Below are positions 27,213 through 38,646 of a stretch of DNA of 64,000 bases, one piece after another (position 1 is the first letter of the stretch; every line of letters starts with the position of its first letter). The notes beneath the pieces are model-generated. The model made no database searches. It was not told the origin of the DNA and saw only the letters and a program-made list of their open reading frames with translations. The stretch is taken from NCBI GenBank assembly GCA_008694505.1, contig VZDJ01007747.1, positions 13,792,059 to 13,856,058 of the forward strand, in the 5' to 3' direction. The position numbers and the translations under genes were made by a program. The stretch comes from Cyanoderma ruficeps (taxonomy: Eukaryota > Chordata > Aves > Passeriformes > Timaliidae).

Positions 27213-27280
27213 GAAACATCTCAGCTGAGATTCTTTCTAGCCAACACCTCCTGGAACAAACTGAAGGATCTCAGTAGGGC
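27213..27280 (-). pseudogene. CR1 ORF1-ORF2 junction and first ORF2 codons
   Basis: Immediately right of the LTR the minus strand reads Arg-Cys-Phe-Tyr-Thr at the end of this piece. Rejoined in thought with the piece left of the LTR, it gives the usual CR1 ORF2 start in which Tyr-Thr-Asn-Ala is conserved. This shows the LTR entered an existing CR1 rather than standing beside it. The bases between here and the ORF1 stop at 27,281-27,283 are the short inter-ORF spacer. Confidence 0.8.
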
Positions 27281-27985
27281 TCAGTTCTTCAAGTTTTGGT
27301 GTGGTGTCCTATTGCTTATCACTGGTAAGCCTGGTTTGGTCGCTTTGTGCCTTTCCATCTGATTTAAAGCTCTCTCAATAAGCCCTGCTAATTCCTCAGC
27401 TGAAATCCTTTTTCCAGTTTAAGACAGGTGGACTCTGTCACCAGCAGGCTTGGTGTTAAACTGACCCGTTATCAAAAACATAAAATTCTTCTGGAAATCC
27501 AGTGTTGAAACCAGATGTTCACCTGCACGATCCTCCTGTTTCTTGCCACACCATTCCCTGCAACTGGAAAGACAGGAGAACACAATTTGTCCTTCATAGC
27601 CCTTGACCAGTTGTTCCAAGGTCCTGAGGTTCCTCTTGATTGTTTGCAGCCTTCTTGTTAGGACCTTTTTGCTGCCTTCCTGAAAAACCAGTAGAGGGTA
27701 ATAATCAGTGGGCCGTACCAGTCTGGGAAGTTCCTTTGTGATGTTCCTTACCTGGGCTCCAGGAAGCTAATGCACCTCCTGTGTGCTGGTTTCAGTGAGC
27801 ATATCAGACCTTTCAAAAGGGAGTCTCCAATAACTACTACTCTTCTTTTTCCATTAATTGAGAAGATTGTGATGACTGGTTCCACCTTTCAATTTCCTCC
27901 TCAGTCACCAGTACTTCTTAATCATTCCACTTCATCTCTCAGCTGCACTACTAGGATGAGCAGATCATCAGCCCGATGACACCTC
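27281..27985 (-). pseudogene. CR1 ORF1 relic with GDS esterase-like domain
   Basis: This is the first open frame of the CR1, broken by shifts and stops. On the minus strand a coiled-coil-like stretch reads Asp-Asp-Leu-Leu and Gln-Leu-Arg-Asp-Glu-Val-Glu near 27,975-27,930. Next comes Val-Val-Val-Ile-Gly-Asp-Ser-Leu-Leu near 27,840-27,815, the nucleophile block of the SGNH/GDSL-type esterase domain known in CR1 ORF1 proteins. Then come Leu-Val-Lys-Gly and Ile-Val-Phe-Ser near 27,610-27,565 and Arg-Arg-Ile-Val-Gln-Val-Asn near 27,525-27,505. The block normally carrying Gly-Thr-Asn-Asp, between the GDS and Val-Phe-Ser blocks, is not recognisable here. The end is well kept: Thr-Gly-Lys-Arg-Ile-Ser-Ala-Glu-Glu-Leu-Ala-Gly-Leu-Ile-Glu-Arg-Ala-Leu near 27,420-27,365, then a TGA at 27,281-27,283. 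In the family ORF1 binds RNA and may act on lipids; this copy is dead. Confidence 0.85.
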
Positions 27986-28470
27986 ATGTTGTTGTGGATG
28001 CTGTCCTTGCTGCTCTCTAGGAGCAGCACCAGGCTCTGTCACTCTCCAGAGCCTGAGACCTGGACTACTGCATGCTTTTGTGGATGCTCTGTCTAGGTCA
28101 CCAGGTCCTTTCTGGTGTGCACAGAGGAAGGAACTATTGTCTGAGTGGACAGCTGTCTTGGTGAGGGCAATGGCCACCAGCTGACCCTCCTTGCCCTTCC
28201 TGCTCACCCTGCAGCACCAACTGTGTCACTCACTCTTTGGAGGCAGTTCTTGTACAGATGTTAGTGGGCTGAGTCTCTGCTGGCAGCACCCTCACTGGGT
28301 CAGAGCTGCCTCTCGAGTCAAGGCTCCACTGCCTCATGTTTGGGATGAGGGGAACTTCTTTGTGCTCTAATACCAAGGTCTTGCTAGGTGGGAAAGCTTG
28401 CCTATTCCTCAGTGGGATCCTTGGCTCCAGAGCACTTCTGTTGGTGCAGTTTCCCTTGGTGTGTTCACTG
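27986..28470 (-). mobile_element. Probable CR1 5' leader or ORF1 N-terminal region
   Basis: GC-richer sequence continues from ORF1 toward the presumed 5' end on the minus strand and stops where AT-rich DNA resumes, at about 28,470-28,490. A 79-codon minus-strand frame (27,968-28,207) lies here but I cannot align it confidently to a known domain. Assignment to the CR1 rests on continuity and composition, and the exact border is uncertain. Confidence 0.6.
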
Positions 28471-31400
28471 ACACTTTTTATCAGAATGTCAAACTATTAT
28501 CAAGACTGATAATTGTATCCTGCAAATATCTGTCTTGTCACCTATTAATACTCCTATAAAGTCATCTCTGTCATTATTTAATTTCTCTTTTTAATGTTTC
28601 GGGTTTTGATTTTTTTTCCTGTGTGCGTAATTCAATAAATCATCTTACTGTCTTATGCAAAAAGTACAGTTCATTATTTTGTGTCTTTGCCTACACAATT
28701 GTTTGTGTACAGTAGAAATATACTTTAAAATTTGTATGGTCTATCTACGACCCTATGCACTCTGGAAAACTGGATGCAAATACTACAATGCTCATTTTTA
28801 GAAGCACATGAAATTTTGAAGTTTACATAGCATCTGTTCCTTGGGTGAGAAAATTTGGCATACAGGTGCTTTCATTTATTGCAATTTAAATGACTTATGT
28901 GCACTGAAGGCTTTGATTTTTTGTTTTATATTTTCTTAAGCCTACTACTTTCTTTGTGGTAATTATTCCTCCTTATGTGGTAAATATTTAACAAAATTAA
29001 AAATTAAGATTACAAGTTGTGAGAACAACAAAAATGGATCATGTCCAAGTCTTCTGTTATTAAATGCTTTTTGAAAGCCCTTGCTGAGAAGTACAATTAT
29101 GCATCATGTCCAGGCCATTGACTCAACATATGGTTGACAATTGTCAAGAGCAAAATAAATGCACTTTCATTTTCAGCAATAATCTTACATTCACAAAAGG
29201 TACATGTCCCAACAAAAAGATACAGAAAAGTAAATGTTCTTATGGAGTCAGACACCTTCTTTTTGCTAAGTCTTTTGGATTCTGCTTTTCTAAATATTCT
29301 GTGCAAATCGACACAGTAAACATGCTAGTCAAAAATATAAACTGGCTGCTTACTTTTCCCCTCAGTCAATTCAGACATAATAGTAAGTTAAGGAAGTCCA
29401 AATCAAAATGCAAAAAAATCACTTCATTAGCTCTGACCAAAAATAAAGTTTTGTTAGTTTTCGCTAATACTCTCAGTGAGACTGTTTTTACACAAAACCA
29501 AAATAAAATCCTTTTTTTTAAGGACACTGTAAACATTTACTGTTGGTGCTAATATGCCACAAAACTAAAAAAGAATGTACACAAACATGTGACATGCACT
29601 TTTATAAACTTTTTGTGTGTTTTTAAATAGTTTCGTTAGAATTAGCTTTTTCCCCAGATAGAGATCAAGCATAGAGTTTAAGGGAAAAATAAACAGGGTT
29701 TTATGATCTTCTATACCTTATACTTTTAGAGAAAAACTGTTATAAAATTTATGGCTGCAATATAAAGCTAAAATCTATAGAGAAAATTTACATGAACATC
29801 TCCAGCCATTCATGCATCCATTGTCTATTACCTTTATTCTTTCGTTCTTTAACTCAAGTAGAACTACACATCTTCCTGTAAGTTACCAGTTCACTGCTTA
29901 AAATACTGCCTTTTGTTCATACAGTTTGTAATACTGCTTCTGGAAATAGATTTGTTGCTATTATTAATGGCTTAGGTTTACACAGCTGTGTAAAATTTCA
30001 GATTCCTCCTGATAATATGTAGACTTTTATTTTTTTTTTTTAATTGTTTCATGGGCATTGCATTCTTGAGAAATACAACTAATGTGGAGTTACCCTACTG
30101 CATTTTTTGATCAACTTTTTCATTATGCAGTGCACAAAACATGTTTTCAAGAAAATTACAGAGCACAAATTGCAAGTGAACATTGAATTCCTAATTCAGC
30201 AGTTTTTCAGAAGTTCAATGTAGAAGTTGTGTCCATGACTCTTTTTATGGATCTGGTCTTACTTGTGATGAGAAGTTTCACAGTAATTCCTGCAGTTAAG
30301 ACCTTTGCATTTCAGACCGTTGCTGAAATATTTTTTGCTTTATTTTCTTGATTGACACTTGTACTTAACTGCTCTTTAGCACCATTTTCCTGGTGGGTAC
30401 ATATGTATTCACACATTAAAGAAGCTAAAATAATTTCCTGATATGAAATTTTACTAAAGCAATGGTTGTTGCCTTGTCAAAACCCATGTTTATCTATGAA
30501 TTTTCTGAACTTCAATAACATGAATAAACCTGATGATTGCATTTTTATTTGTTATGAGTTTTAAAGATTGAATGAAAGAAATCGATTTAACAAGACATTT
30601 CAAATGTTTAATCTATATTTATTATTTCTGAAGACTCTGTAGAGTTTTTTAAACATAGTTCTAAATTTTCTGTGAAGAGCTTGAAATGCAGAAAGATGTC
30701 TGGTACCTGATGTTTTCTTAACAACTATTTAGAGATTCAAATAGCTAGATTTCAATTTGCACTCAGTTTTGTGGCTAGAAATAAGGGAAGCTATCTCTGT
30801 ACATTTATCATATTGCCTTCAAACCGAAACTTTCCTTTTGAGTAATTCCCACAGAACAACTTTTGCTTTATTTTTATCAAAGATTGAATGTGCGTCAGCA
30901 GGAAAGTGATGACAGAAGTTTCATTTTCTGCAAGTATAGCCTTCATTTGAAAGCCTCCTGAAAGGTGAAGGAATTTGCTTCTTCATCTTCATAAATATCC
31001 ATATATGCCTTCAAAACTACCAAAACCAAAAGCAAATTATTATGGGCATGTGCAAATGGCCAATGAGTTTGATTGAATTAGGAAACAGAGCTATGCTTGC
31101 CGAAAACATCATCCTCCTAATTTATTTAAAAATCAGATTAATAGACACAAAAAGCATTTTAAAAGTGCATGAGACTGACACTGTATGCATATATATGTTG
31201 TTGCTTAGATCACCTTGCTGAAATGGCAGTTAAGATTTTTCTTCTGATGTACCTGATAACTGAATGTTTTAGGACAGCTGAAGATTTAAATTAGGGGCAC
31301 GGCCACATATGAATTGCAGATATCTCTGATGCTTTTGCCGTAAGACAGAATCATATAACAGGAAACAGCCTGGACTTCCTTATTTCATGGCTAGCCTGTG

Positions 31401-34400
31401 AGGCAGCTATGAAACTAAGAAGGAATAGCAAAGCTACCACTTGGAAGGGAAGTTTCTTTTGAACATGAGAGTGTTTCTGAGAATGATAACTGCCATTCTG
31501 GCCTTAAATCAGTAAAGCACTTAGAGCAACTAAACTCAAAATTTTTGTTTACAGTGAAGTATTTTTTGAATTGGGGCTTCAGCAGGTGGCACTATTCATT
31601 CAGGATAGTTTAGTGGGAAATGACATAGTTTTGATCCTTGTTTTCATCTGTGAAGTTCAATGCAGATTCTCAGCTGGTGAGGCTGGCAGAGCACCATTAA
31701 CTAGGGCTGTGACACAAACTGTCAAAGGGTGTGCTTGGTTTTTGATTTTGGAAACTGGATGGATTCCATAGGAAAATCAAAGTGCTGAATCTGGAAATCT
31801 CATATTGAAACAACATTTGAAAAAATCGCCACATTTTAAAGAGACAGAGAAACTGCTCTTAATAAAGCATATAATATTCAGGACTGTGTCAATAGAAGAA
31901 ATATTTTAATCACTATGGAATTTTCTGTTTAAAGTATCATTAACCCTAAATAGTTGGGTTTGTGTCCTGGAATTAATGTCGTAGCCACTACATTTGTTTT
32001 CAAAGCCCTTGTGTCTGCAACAGTTATGTATTTTAATATGTGCTCATATTATATTAATGTCTATCTAACCTTTTATAAATATCTGTATACTGTAATTTTG
32101 AAGTCACTGTTTATATACAACCTGCCCTCACTTCTAAAAAAGAAATGAAATTTTAAAAATTCACCTAGACATAACAAAGAAGTGTGAAAATATAATTGAA
32201 AAAAATAGTGTTTGTTTCATTAAAAAGGATTAGTGTTTTTTTTTTATTATTTTGTATAAATATGAGGATCTGGGGTTTGGGTGTGCTACTGCGCTTCTTG
32301 CACTTTCCCATCTTTTAACAATAATAATCTCTGCATATACTTACTAACTCATCTGAAGAAACTGCTTAAAATATGTGTATTCATTTGAGCTGACGCAACA
32401 TGGATCAAAATAGAGACATTTAGTATATTGACATAATATTGAAATTTTGCACCAGTGCTTTCTAAGTCAGTAATTGCAATGTCTTTGTAAAGTATATGGC
32501 ACTGTATTGATTCAGAGCCCATCACTTGTGTCTAGTGTGGCATTTGAGCCTGCTGATGATAACACTGACATCTACAGCAGGTAAAAAGCATGAGAGAATA
32601 TATGGTTTCCTTCTGGTTTCTCACTTCTGGATCTCTTGATAAGTATTTTAGATGTGTGCATTTCTGTACTGTCTTGAGACACAGAGGACTGTTCCAGTTG
32701 TAAAACAGTTTGTTAAAAATGTTCTCTTTTATTAAGATTGCTAGACTGACGTGATACTAAATAGAAAAGGTTTAAGATACACTGTGGAGAATAACTCTGG
32801 AATTGCACTTAATGCATGAAATGCAGAATTAGAACATAAAAAGAATATAGCAAAGTCATATTCTAAGAATTTTATGCATATTCAGTTCAGCTTTTCAATT
32901 CATTATTTGGGGTGAAATATGCACAGTCATTACTGTCTAAAAAAGCTTTTCATCTTTTTATTACTTCATTAGCACAATTAGGTTAATGGCATCATTCTCA
33001 CATGAATTTGTGTTTTAAATGTATATAGTTTATTGCATTATGATAGGGTGGTCACCATTTCCTTGCCAACATACTCTGCCTACTACATAGGCAGGTAAAA
33101 AATTTCTACATATGCCGTATTTTGTATAGCAGCAATGAAATAATTTAAAAAATATCTTTTTGAATTTGTGCCTTTGAATACAAGAGAAAATATGTTTGTG
33201 AATCTAGAAACTAGAATATTCTAGTTCTAAAAGAGGATTTTAGAGAAGTTGAAGGGAAAATAAAGTAAGAATTACTACAGCATCTTTAAGAAGCATGCAT
33301 TGGCACTCTTATTTTTCAGTCTATTATCAGATATCTTCTGGTCAAGTTTCACTAGGTTTTCTATGATACTTGATAAGAAGCCTTTGAATGTTTTTGAAAA
33401 AATTCTCAGAAGAGTTTGTAACTTAATCTGACCTACATTGATCTGTGCAAATTCTTTTGTGTTGCTCTTTTCATTTTCCTGAATGTCACTTACTATAGTC
33501 AGATCAATAGTGAAATAAATTAGCTAATTATAATTTATTTTAGAAAATAGGATGGTATTATAGCTAAGTCCCAAATATTACAAAGTTCTTCCTCTGCTAT
33601 TAAAATCTAAATGACAAATGCTTACAAATAGATTTGTGTCTATTGAAGTGTCTGTTGAAGTATGCCTTAAAAGTAAGTTTTGGATATTTTTCAGCGCAGG
33701 TGGATTTTCAGAGGAAAATTGTCTTGTCATGAGTGAGTAAAAAGTTTAATGCATAAAATATTGATTTATATGTTTATATTCAGTATTTTATCTCAACTTT
33801 GTTCACAACCTTATGCGAACAGAGATACTTCATACTGAAATGTATACAGAAAGAAATCATGCTATTTACAGAGTCAAGGAATCATTAATAGTTGAGTACA
33901 GTAAATGACACTTAGTCTTCCATAGACACTTTCAGAAAGATGATTATCCACAGATGCAGAACTCCTTCTAAATACCTAAGGAAGAAATAAGATTTTAGGA
34001 GACTAAATGAATCTAACTTCCTCTCAACCGAAGCAAAAGAAATATATTAAAGAGTTGGCTACCTAGCTATTCTCTTCAGAGAAATGCAACCAGAAATGGG
34101 AAACAAAGTGGAAAATAGATTCTTTGAAAGTGGGAGTCAGGAATTCTGCAGGTTGCTAAATACTGGAGCAAGAGGTACCTGACGCAAATGTTGTAAAAGT
34201 GTGATCTTTCATCACTACATGTAATAACTTGCTGTTAAACCAACACCTGAATTTGCATTTGCTTTTGTTTGGCTTATGTTAAAAATGATGTTGGGATAAA
34301 TGGCCATTCTTTCCCAAAGATCAAAGATTAGGAGTGAAATTGTCTGTAAAAGTTCCATGGAAGCACATATGAAATCAAGATCCTGCAGAAGGGCTCACAC

Positions 34401-37400
34401 ATCTTGCAATACTGAAGCTTTCCCTAAGACATGGAGGATCTTTGCATCTTACTGCCATTTTGGTTTTGGTTTGTTTTTTTTTCTTATGGCAGCCTAACTG
34501 TTGTGGGAGTTACCATTACCCGGGGCTTTCTGCTTACATAAAATCTCCATGGCAGCAGTGTTCAATAATAGGGAAAGGAATTGCAGGAAAATTTCCCCTA
34601 GTCTGAAATAGAAGGTGCCCTTCTGCTGGGCTGCAAGTCTCTTTTTCCCAAGCTCTCTTTCCTAAAAATGATGCAACTGTTTCTCATTAAATATTTTTTA
34701 ATAAGGAAAAGTACTTGTTGCTGCTTGTATCAGTCATACATTTTACTGTAATTAATTAGAGATATTATAATAGATCTTGCAGTTATCTCTAACTAGCCAT
34801 CCTGACACCAAAACTGCTGTTATATTATAGTTCTTACTGCCTTGCCGATATAGCACCTAACCCTTTGAGTTTCTCATTGGACTGAAAATGGAATCATAAA
34901 AGTGAAAAAAAAAAATTTAAAATTACCTATACAGACTTAACCTGTCTTTTTATAGACTTTAACTGTCCTCTTTCCTTTTTATTTTTTTTGTTCATTTTCT
35001 CTTGCTTTCATACCAGCTGTAAGAAACAGGTGTACTTCAAGTTCATGTGAAGGGGCAACTGAAGAAACAGATTACAATTTGATATTGGATAAGAAATGTG
35101 AAGCTTTTCTTCAGTCAATAGCATGCCAAGAACATGTCATACTTCCACGTGTCACAGCATGACAAGAAAAAGTCATAGTTTCCCTGTCTCTCAATTTAGT
35201 TAAGACTAACATTACAGCTAGAATACCTGCCTAGGTGTTAGAAGTGCTTAAAGCCAACTAAAAGCCCTATAAAATATTTTGATATATTTATATAAAGTGT
35301 ATCAATGTATCTTTTAATTTTTTGTTGTTGTTGTTGAGAAATAATAAATTAAACTACTTTAATATGAATTCTATTTTAAGTAAGACTACATAATTAATTT
35401 TGGCTGAGGAAGAACGTAACACTCTAGATGCAAAACATTTAGGTATCCATTTAGTGCAATAAGAATTTCTATTATCCTGTCACTCACAGAATTTAAATCA
35501 GGATCATGACCTTAGAGCTCATTAACTGCTATAAATAAACATGTTATCATCACATACTTTTCTTTTGAGGATGAGATTATTTTCACCTGCTTAAGGACAT
35601 AGACCTAAAGCCAGAAACCACATTGCTTTTTGCTTTTATAAAAGTAAGTATAAAATCATCTACTATCCAATCTCAATGACTGTGGATAGACATTATAATA
35701 GCCTTGAGACTTTTGTGAAAATGAGCAGGTTTTTTCTCCCAATAAAAGAAGTTGCCTTTGTTTTAGACTTTTTACTGTTCTGACTTCTAATTGTATTTTA
35801 TAAAGGTAGACACATTACCTAAAAAGCCCTGCTACTGCAATTAACTTCAGGTGATATGAATAACAACACTGTTTTCTTCACTCATGTTTAATATATCAAT
35901 ATATTTACTATTTCCATGCAAATATTTAGAAAAACTCAACAGGCCTTAAGTATTAGAAAAGTGTTTCTACTGTCTGCAGTTTTCCCTTTTTCTAAATCTT
36001 CAGGGAGTAATAGTTCAACCATGCTTTCCCCCATTAGCTGCCCTCTTCCCAGGTACTGAAAAAAAACAAAATATTTTCCTCTGAACTATCAGTGTCCTTT
36101 CCATTGTTTTATATTCCTCTTCTAAATCATGTTCCTTGGAAGGACTTTTGGAGCAAATAGGCTTTCTATCCTCTGTAAGAAATCCACTAAACCTTCTATA
36201 CTGGTAAGATTTTATGAGATTTCTCTTGGCTTGTGATGGTTCTTCAGTTTTGAAGTGTGACATTTGCAATTGATCTTCTATTCACTACCATTTCACCTGT
36301 ATGTGGAATAGAGTTGAACTAAGGGTAATTGAGGAATCAAAGTGGGAACAAACAGGCAGGAGAGTATTTTGTTTCAGCCATCCTCCATTGTTTTGTTGTC
36401 CCTCTAACCTTCCCCACACCAATCCTCTCTTTCCTCTCAATCTATCCAATTTTTCCAGTCCTCCTTTTAAAATACTTTCCTGCTTAAAATACTAATGTTA
36501 TCAACATTTCTCATGAGCAAAGTTACACAATAAGGATTTTCTACAGGATGCTAACTGTGTATCTTTACTGGACTGACTTTATGTAAGCACTAGTTTGCAT
36601 TCCAGCTTGCCCTATAGTCTCAGTAGCAAGTACTTGGAAGTAGTAATTACCCACAGTCCACAAAGGAAGTGAGACTTATTTCTTGAGTCAGTTTCATACA
36701 GGTTCTTGATAAATGCTCTAAAAAAGTACTTCATGACTTATCCTGCAAAGTCAGCCCTCTATCTCAATAATGCAAAAATCATGACCTCTTAAAAACAACC
36801 CTGAAAATACGAATGTGTGGGGTTATAAGTTTTTGTCCTGTAAAAAACAAAGCTTTTTTTGCAACAATTCATATTATATCAAAGCATTGCAGCATTATTA
36901 TAATTTTAAGAAAGAAGCATCATAATTTAAACTGGAGAGAGAAATTGTTTCACTGCAAAAATCACTTCTGAGATAAATTTATATTGTAAAACATCTTTTT
37001 AAAGAATTGCTACTTTTGTAGCTAATATTCCCACTAGCTCATCAATTAAATTTTATTAATGACTGCCCCACATATTGATCAAATTTAGCTGAGCTGAGAC
37101 ATTAAACCAATGTCATATCCCTATATTTGACTGTTGCAGGTATTTCTGTATTAGCAAGTACCAAGATAATGCTTAAATCTTGGTAAATCAGTACTGTATA
37201 CTAGCTTTAGACAAGTGTCTCCACCACAAGAACTGAACACAAAAGACGTAAACAACAGTTACTACATTCATCATACTTATCTAAAAATAGTTTTATTGAT
37301 TCTTATAATGTTGTTATGCAAATTAATAAAAAAGAATAGATAACATTTTTACAAGATGTCATACCCTAAATGTAGCAGTATCTACTCCTTTTGAAAGTAT

Positions 37401-38581
37401 CAATTGCTGTTTCTTTTGCAGAATTTATAAAACACTTTTTAAATCTTCTGTTTTGCTGAGACGAGAAACTTGTAGTATAATTAACAGCTTTGGGGGAAAA
37501 AATTACTATCTGCTTTCATTTCTCACAACCCAGGAGATAAAGGTGGCAAATCATTTTTTTTTAATGCTTTTTTGTGAAACTGATGTTGCTCTGCCACAAG
37601 GCATTTCTTTATCATAACATGAAATTAAAACAAAAGAGGGGAAACTTTAATTAATTTTGGAGTTGTATTGAGTTTTTTAAACTGTGCAAGAGATGCATTC
37701 TTTCTCCACTAATTGCAGTGTTAGGGTGAGCTACCACCTGGCCTCCCATCCTGCCCCAGCTTATTAATAGGGCTCCAGAGCACTACATTTTATTTGTGGA
37801 AGAGATATATATTTAAAAAAATATGACAGAACTTGTAAAGATTTCCCTCTCATGTAAAGCTTAAATGGATATTAGCAAAGGGATTCTTCTTCACTATCAA
37901 TGGGCAGAAAACTGAAAACATATTCCCAGCTTTCTTCAGAGCCTTCCCATTTGTAACTCTAGGTTGTTAAGGAACTGGTTTCTGTGGGAAAAGTACTAGC
38001 AATGAACACCTGCCAGAAGGACAATCCAAATTACCTTGTTAGGCTCTAATCTCAACCTAAAATTAATTTAGATCTTGGACACTTAATAAATCTCTCTTTC
38101 AAACCATCTGTTTGTTGCTCCCAAACAACTAGGGGTATGCATGCACTGCAAAAATAGAAGTCCCAAACCATTTAACCTAGAAGAGCTTTAGTGAAGAGCT
38201 TTAGGCAGAGTTGTATAATTATTTTTTCTTAAAAGCTGGTACAAGAATTTACTGAAAACTCTGATATCAGCCCTGAAACAGTTGAAATATGTATTCAAAT
38301 TATTATTGGTTTACATTCCTTCTTCACGGCCCCAAAACAATGAGGACTAGTTAGTTTTTAAACACCACCACCGTTTTCCATTGCTGGGGAAACTTTATCA
38401 TCCAATATTGATTTTAATAATATTGTGTCAGTTGTAATCTGCAGTGTTTTTTCCAAACCTTTGCCTTCACCCGTTTCAAAATCACAACAAAGTGACCTAT
38501 GTTGTTACTCTAAGACTAATATTTCAGGAATTCACATTCCTTAACCCAGCTTTTGACAAGAATAGTCCACTGATTATTTCC
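28471..38581. other. Long AT-rich interval, no gene supported
   Basis: About 10 kb without a transposon, RNA gene or protein family I recognise. The longest frame, 148 codons at 29,106-29,552 on the + strand, has no familiar motif and overlaps frames on both strands. A short TTG run lies at 35,322-35,336. Confidence 0.55.
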
Positions 38582-38646
38582 TATGTATGTATACATGTAT
38601 ATATATGTATACATGTATACTCATATACAAATATTTACATACATAT
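38582..38646. repeat. ATGT/ATAC microsatellite, partly palindromic
   Basis: Alternating TATG, TATA and CATG steps form an imperfect ATGT/ATAC simple repeat. Several segments are their own reverse complement over 8-14 bases, so the strand can fold back. This is normal for such repeats. Confidence 0.85.

Larger units (their letters stand above)
25548..28470 (-). mobile_element. CR1 LINE, internally deleted, split by an LTR
   Basis: A CR1 element lies on the minus strand. Its 3' end is at 25,548, where CACAGAAT and CATAGAAT are the reverse complements of the terminal octamers. Going up in coordinate, the ORF2 C-terminus occupies about 25,740-26,254 and the start of ORF2 about 26,280-26,532. A foreign LTR fills 26,533-27,207. 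ORF2's first codons and the ORF1-ORF2 junction follow to 27,280. ORF1 runs from its stop at 27,281-27,283 to about 27,985, with probable 5' leader up to about 28,470. The 5' boundary is approximate. The reverse-transcriptase core of ORF2 is missing at a junction near 26,255-26,280. Without the LTR the copy is about 2.2 kb, roughly half of a full-length CR1 as I know the family. Frameshifts and stops make it inactive. Confidence 0.9.

Noticed and set aside
29106..29552. 148-codon + strand frame
   Set aside because: There is no recognisable motif and the codons are A/T-driven. Other frames on both strands overlap it, and there is no splice or promoter evidence. It is probably chance.
38582..38646. 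Palindromic structure suggesting an origin or regulatory hairpin
   Set aside because: The symmetry is explained by the ATGT/ATAC microsatellite itself.
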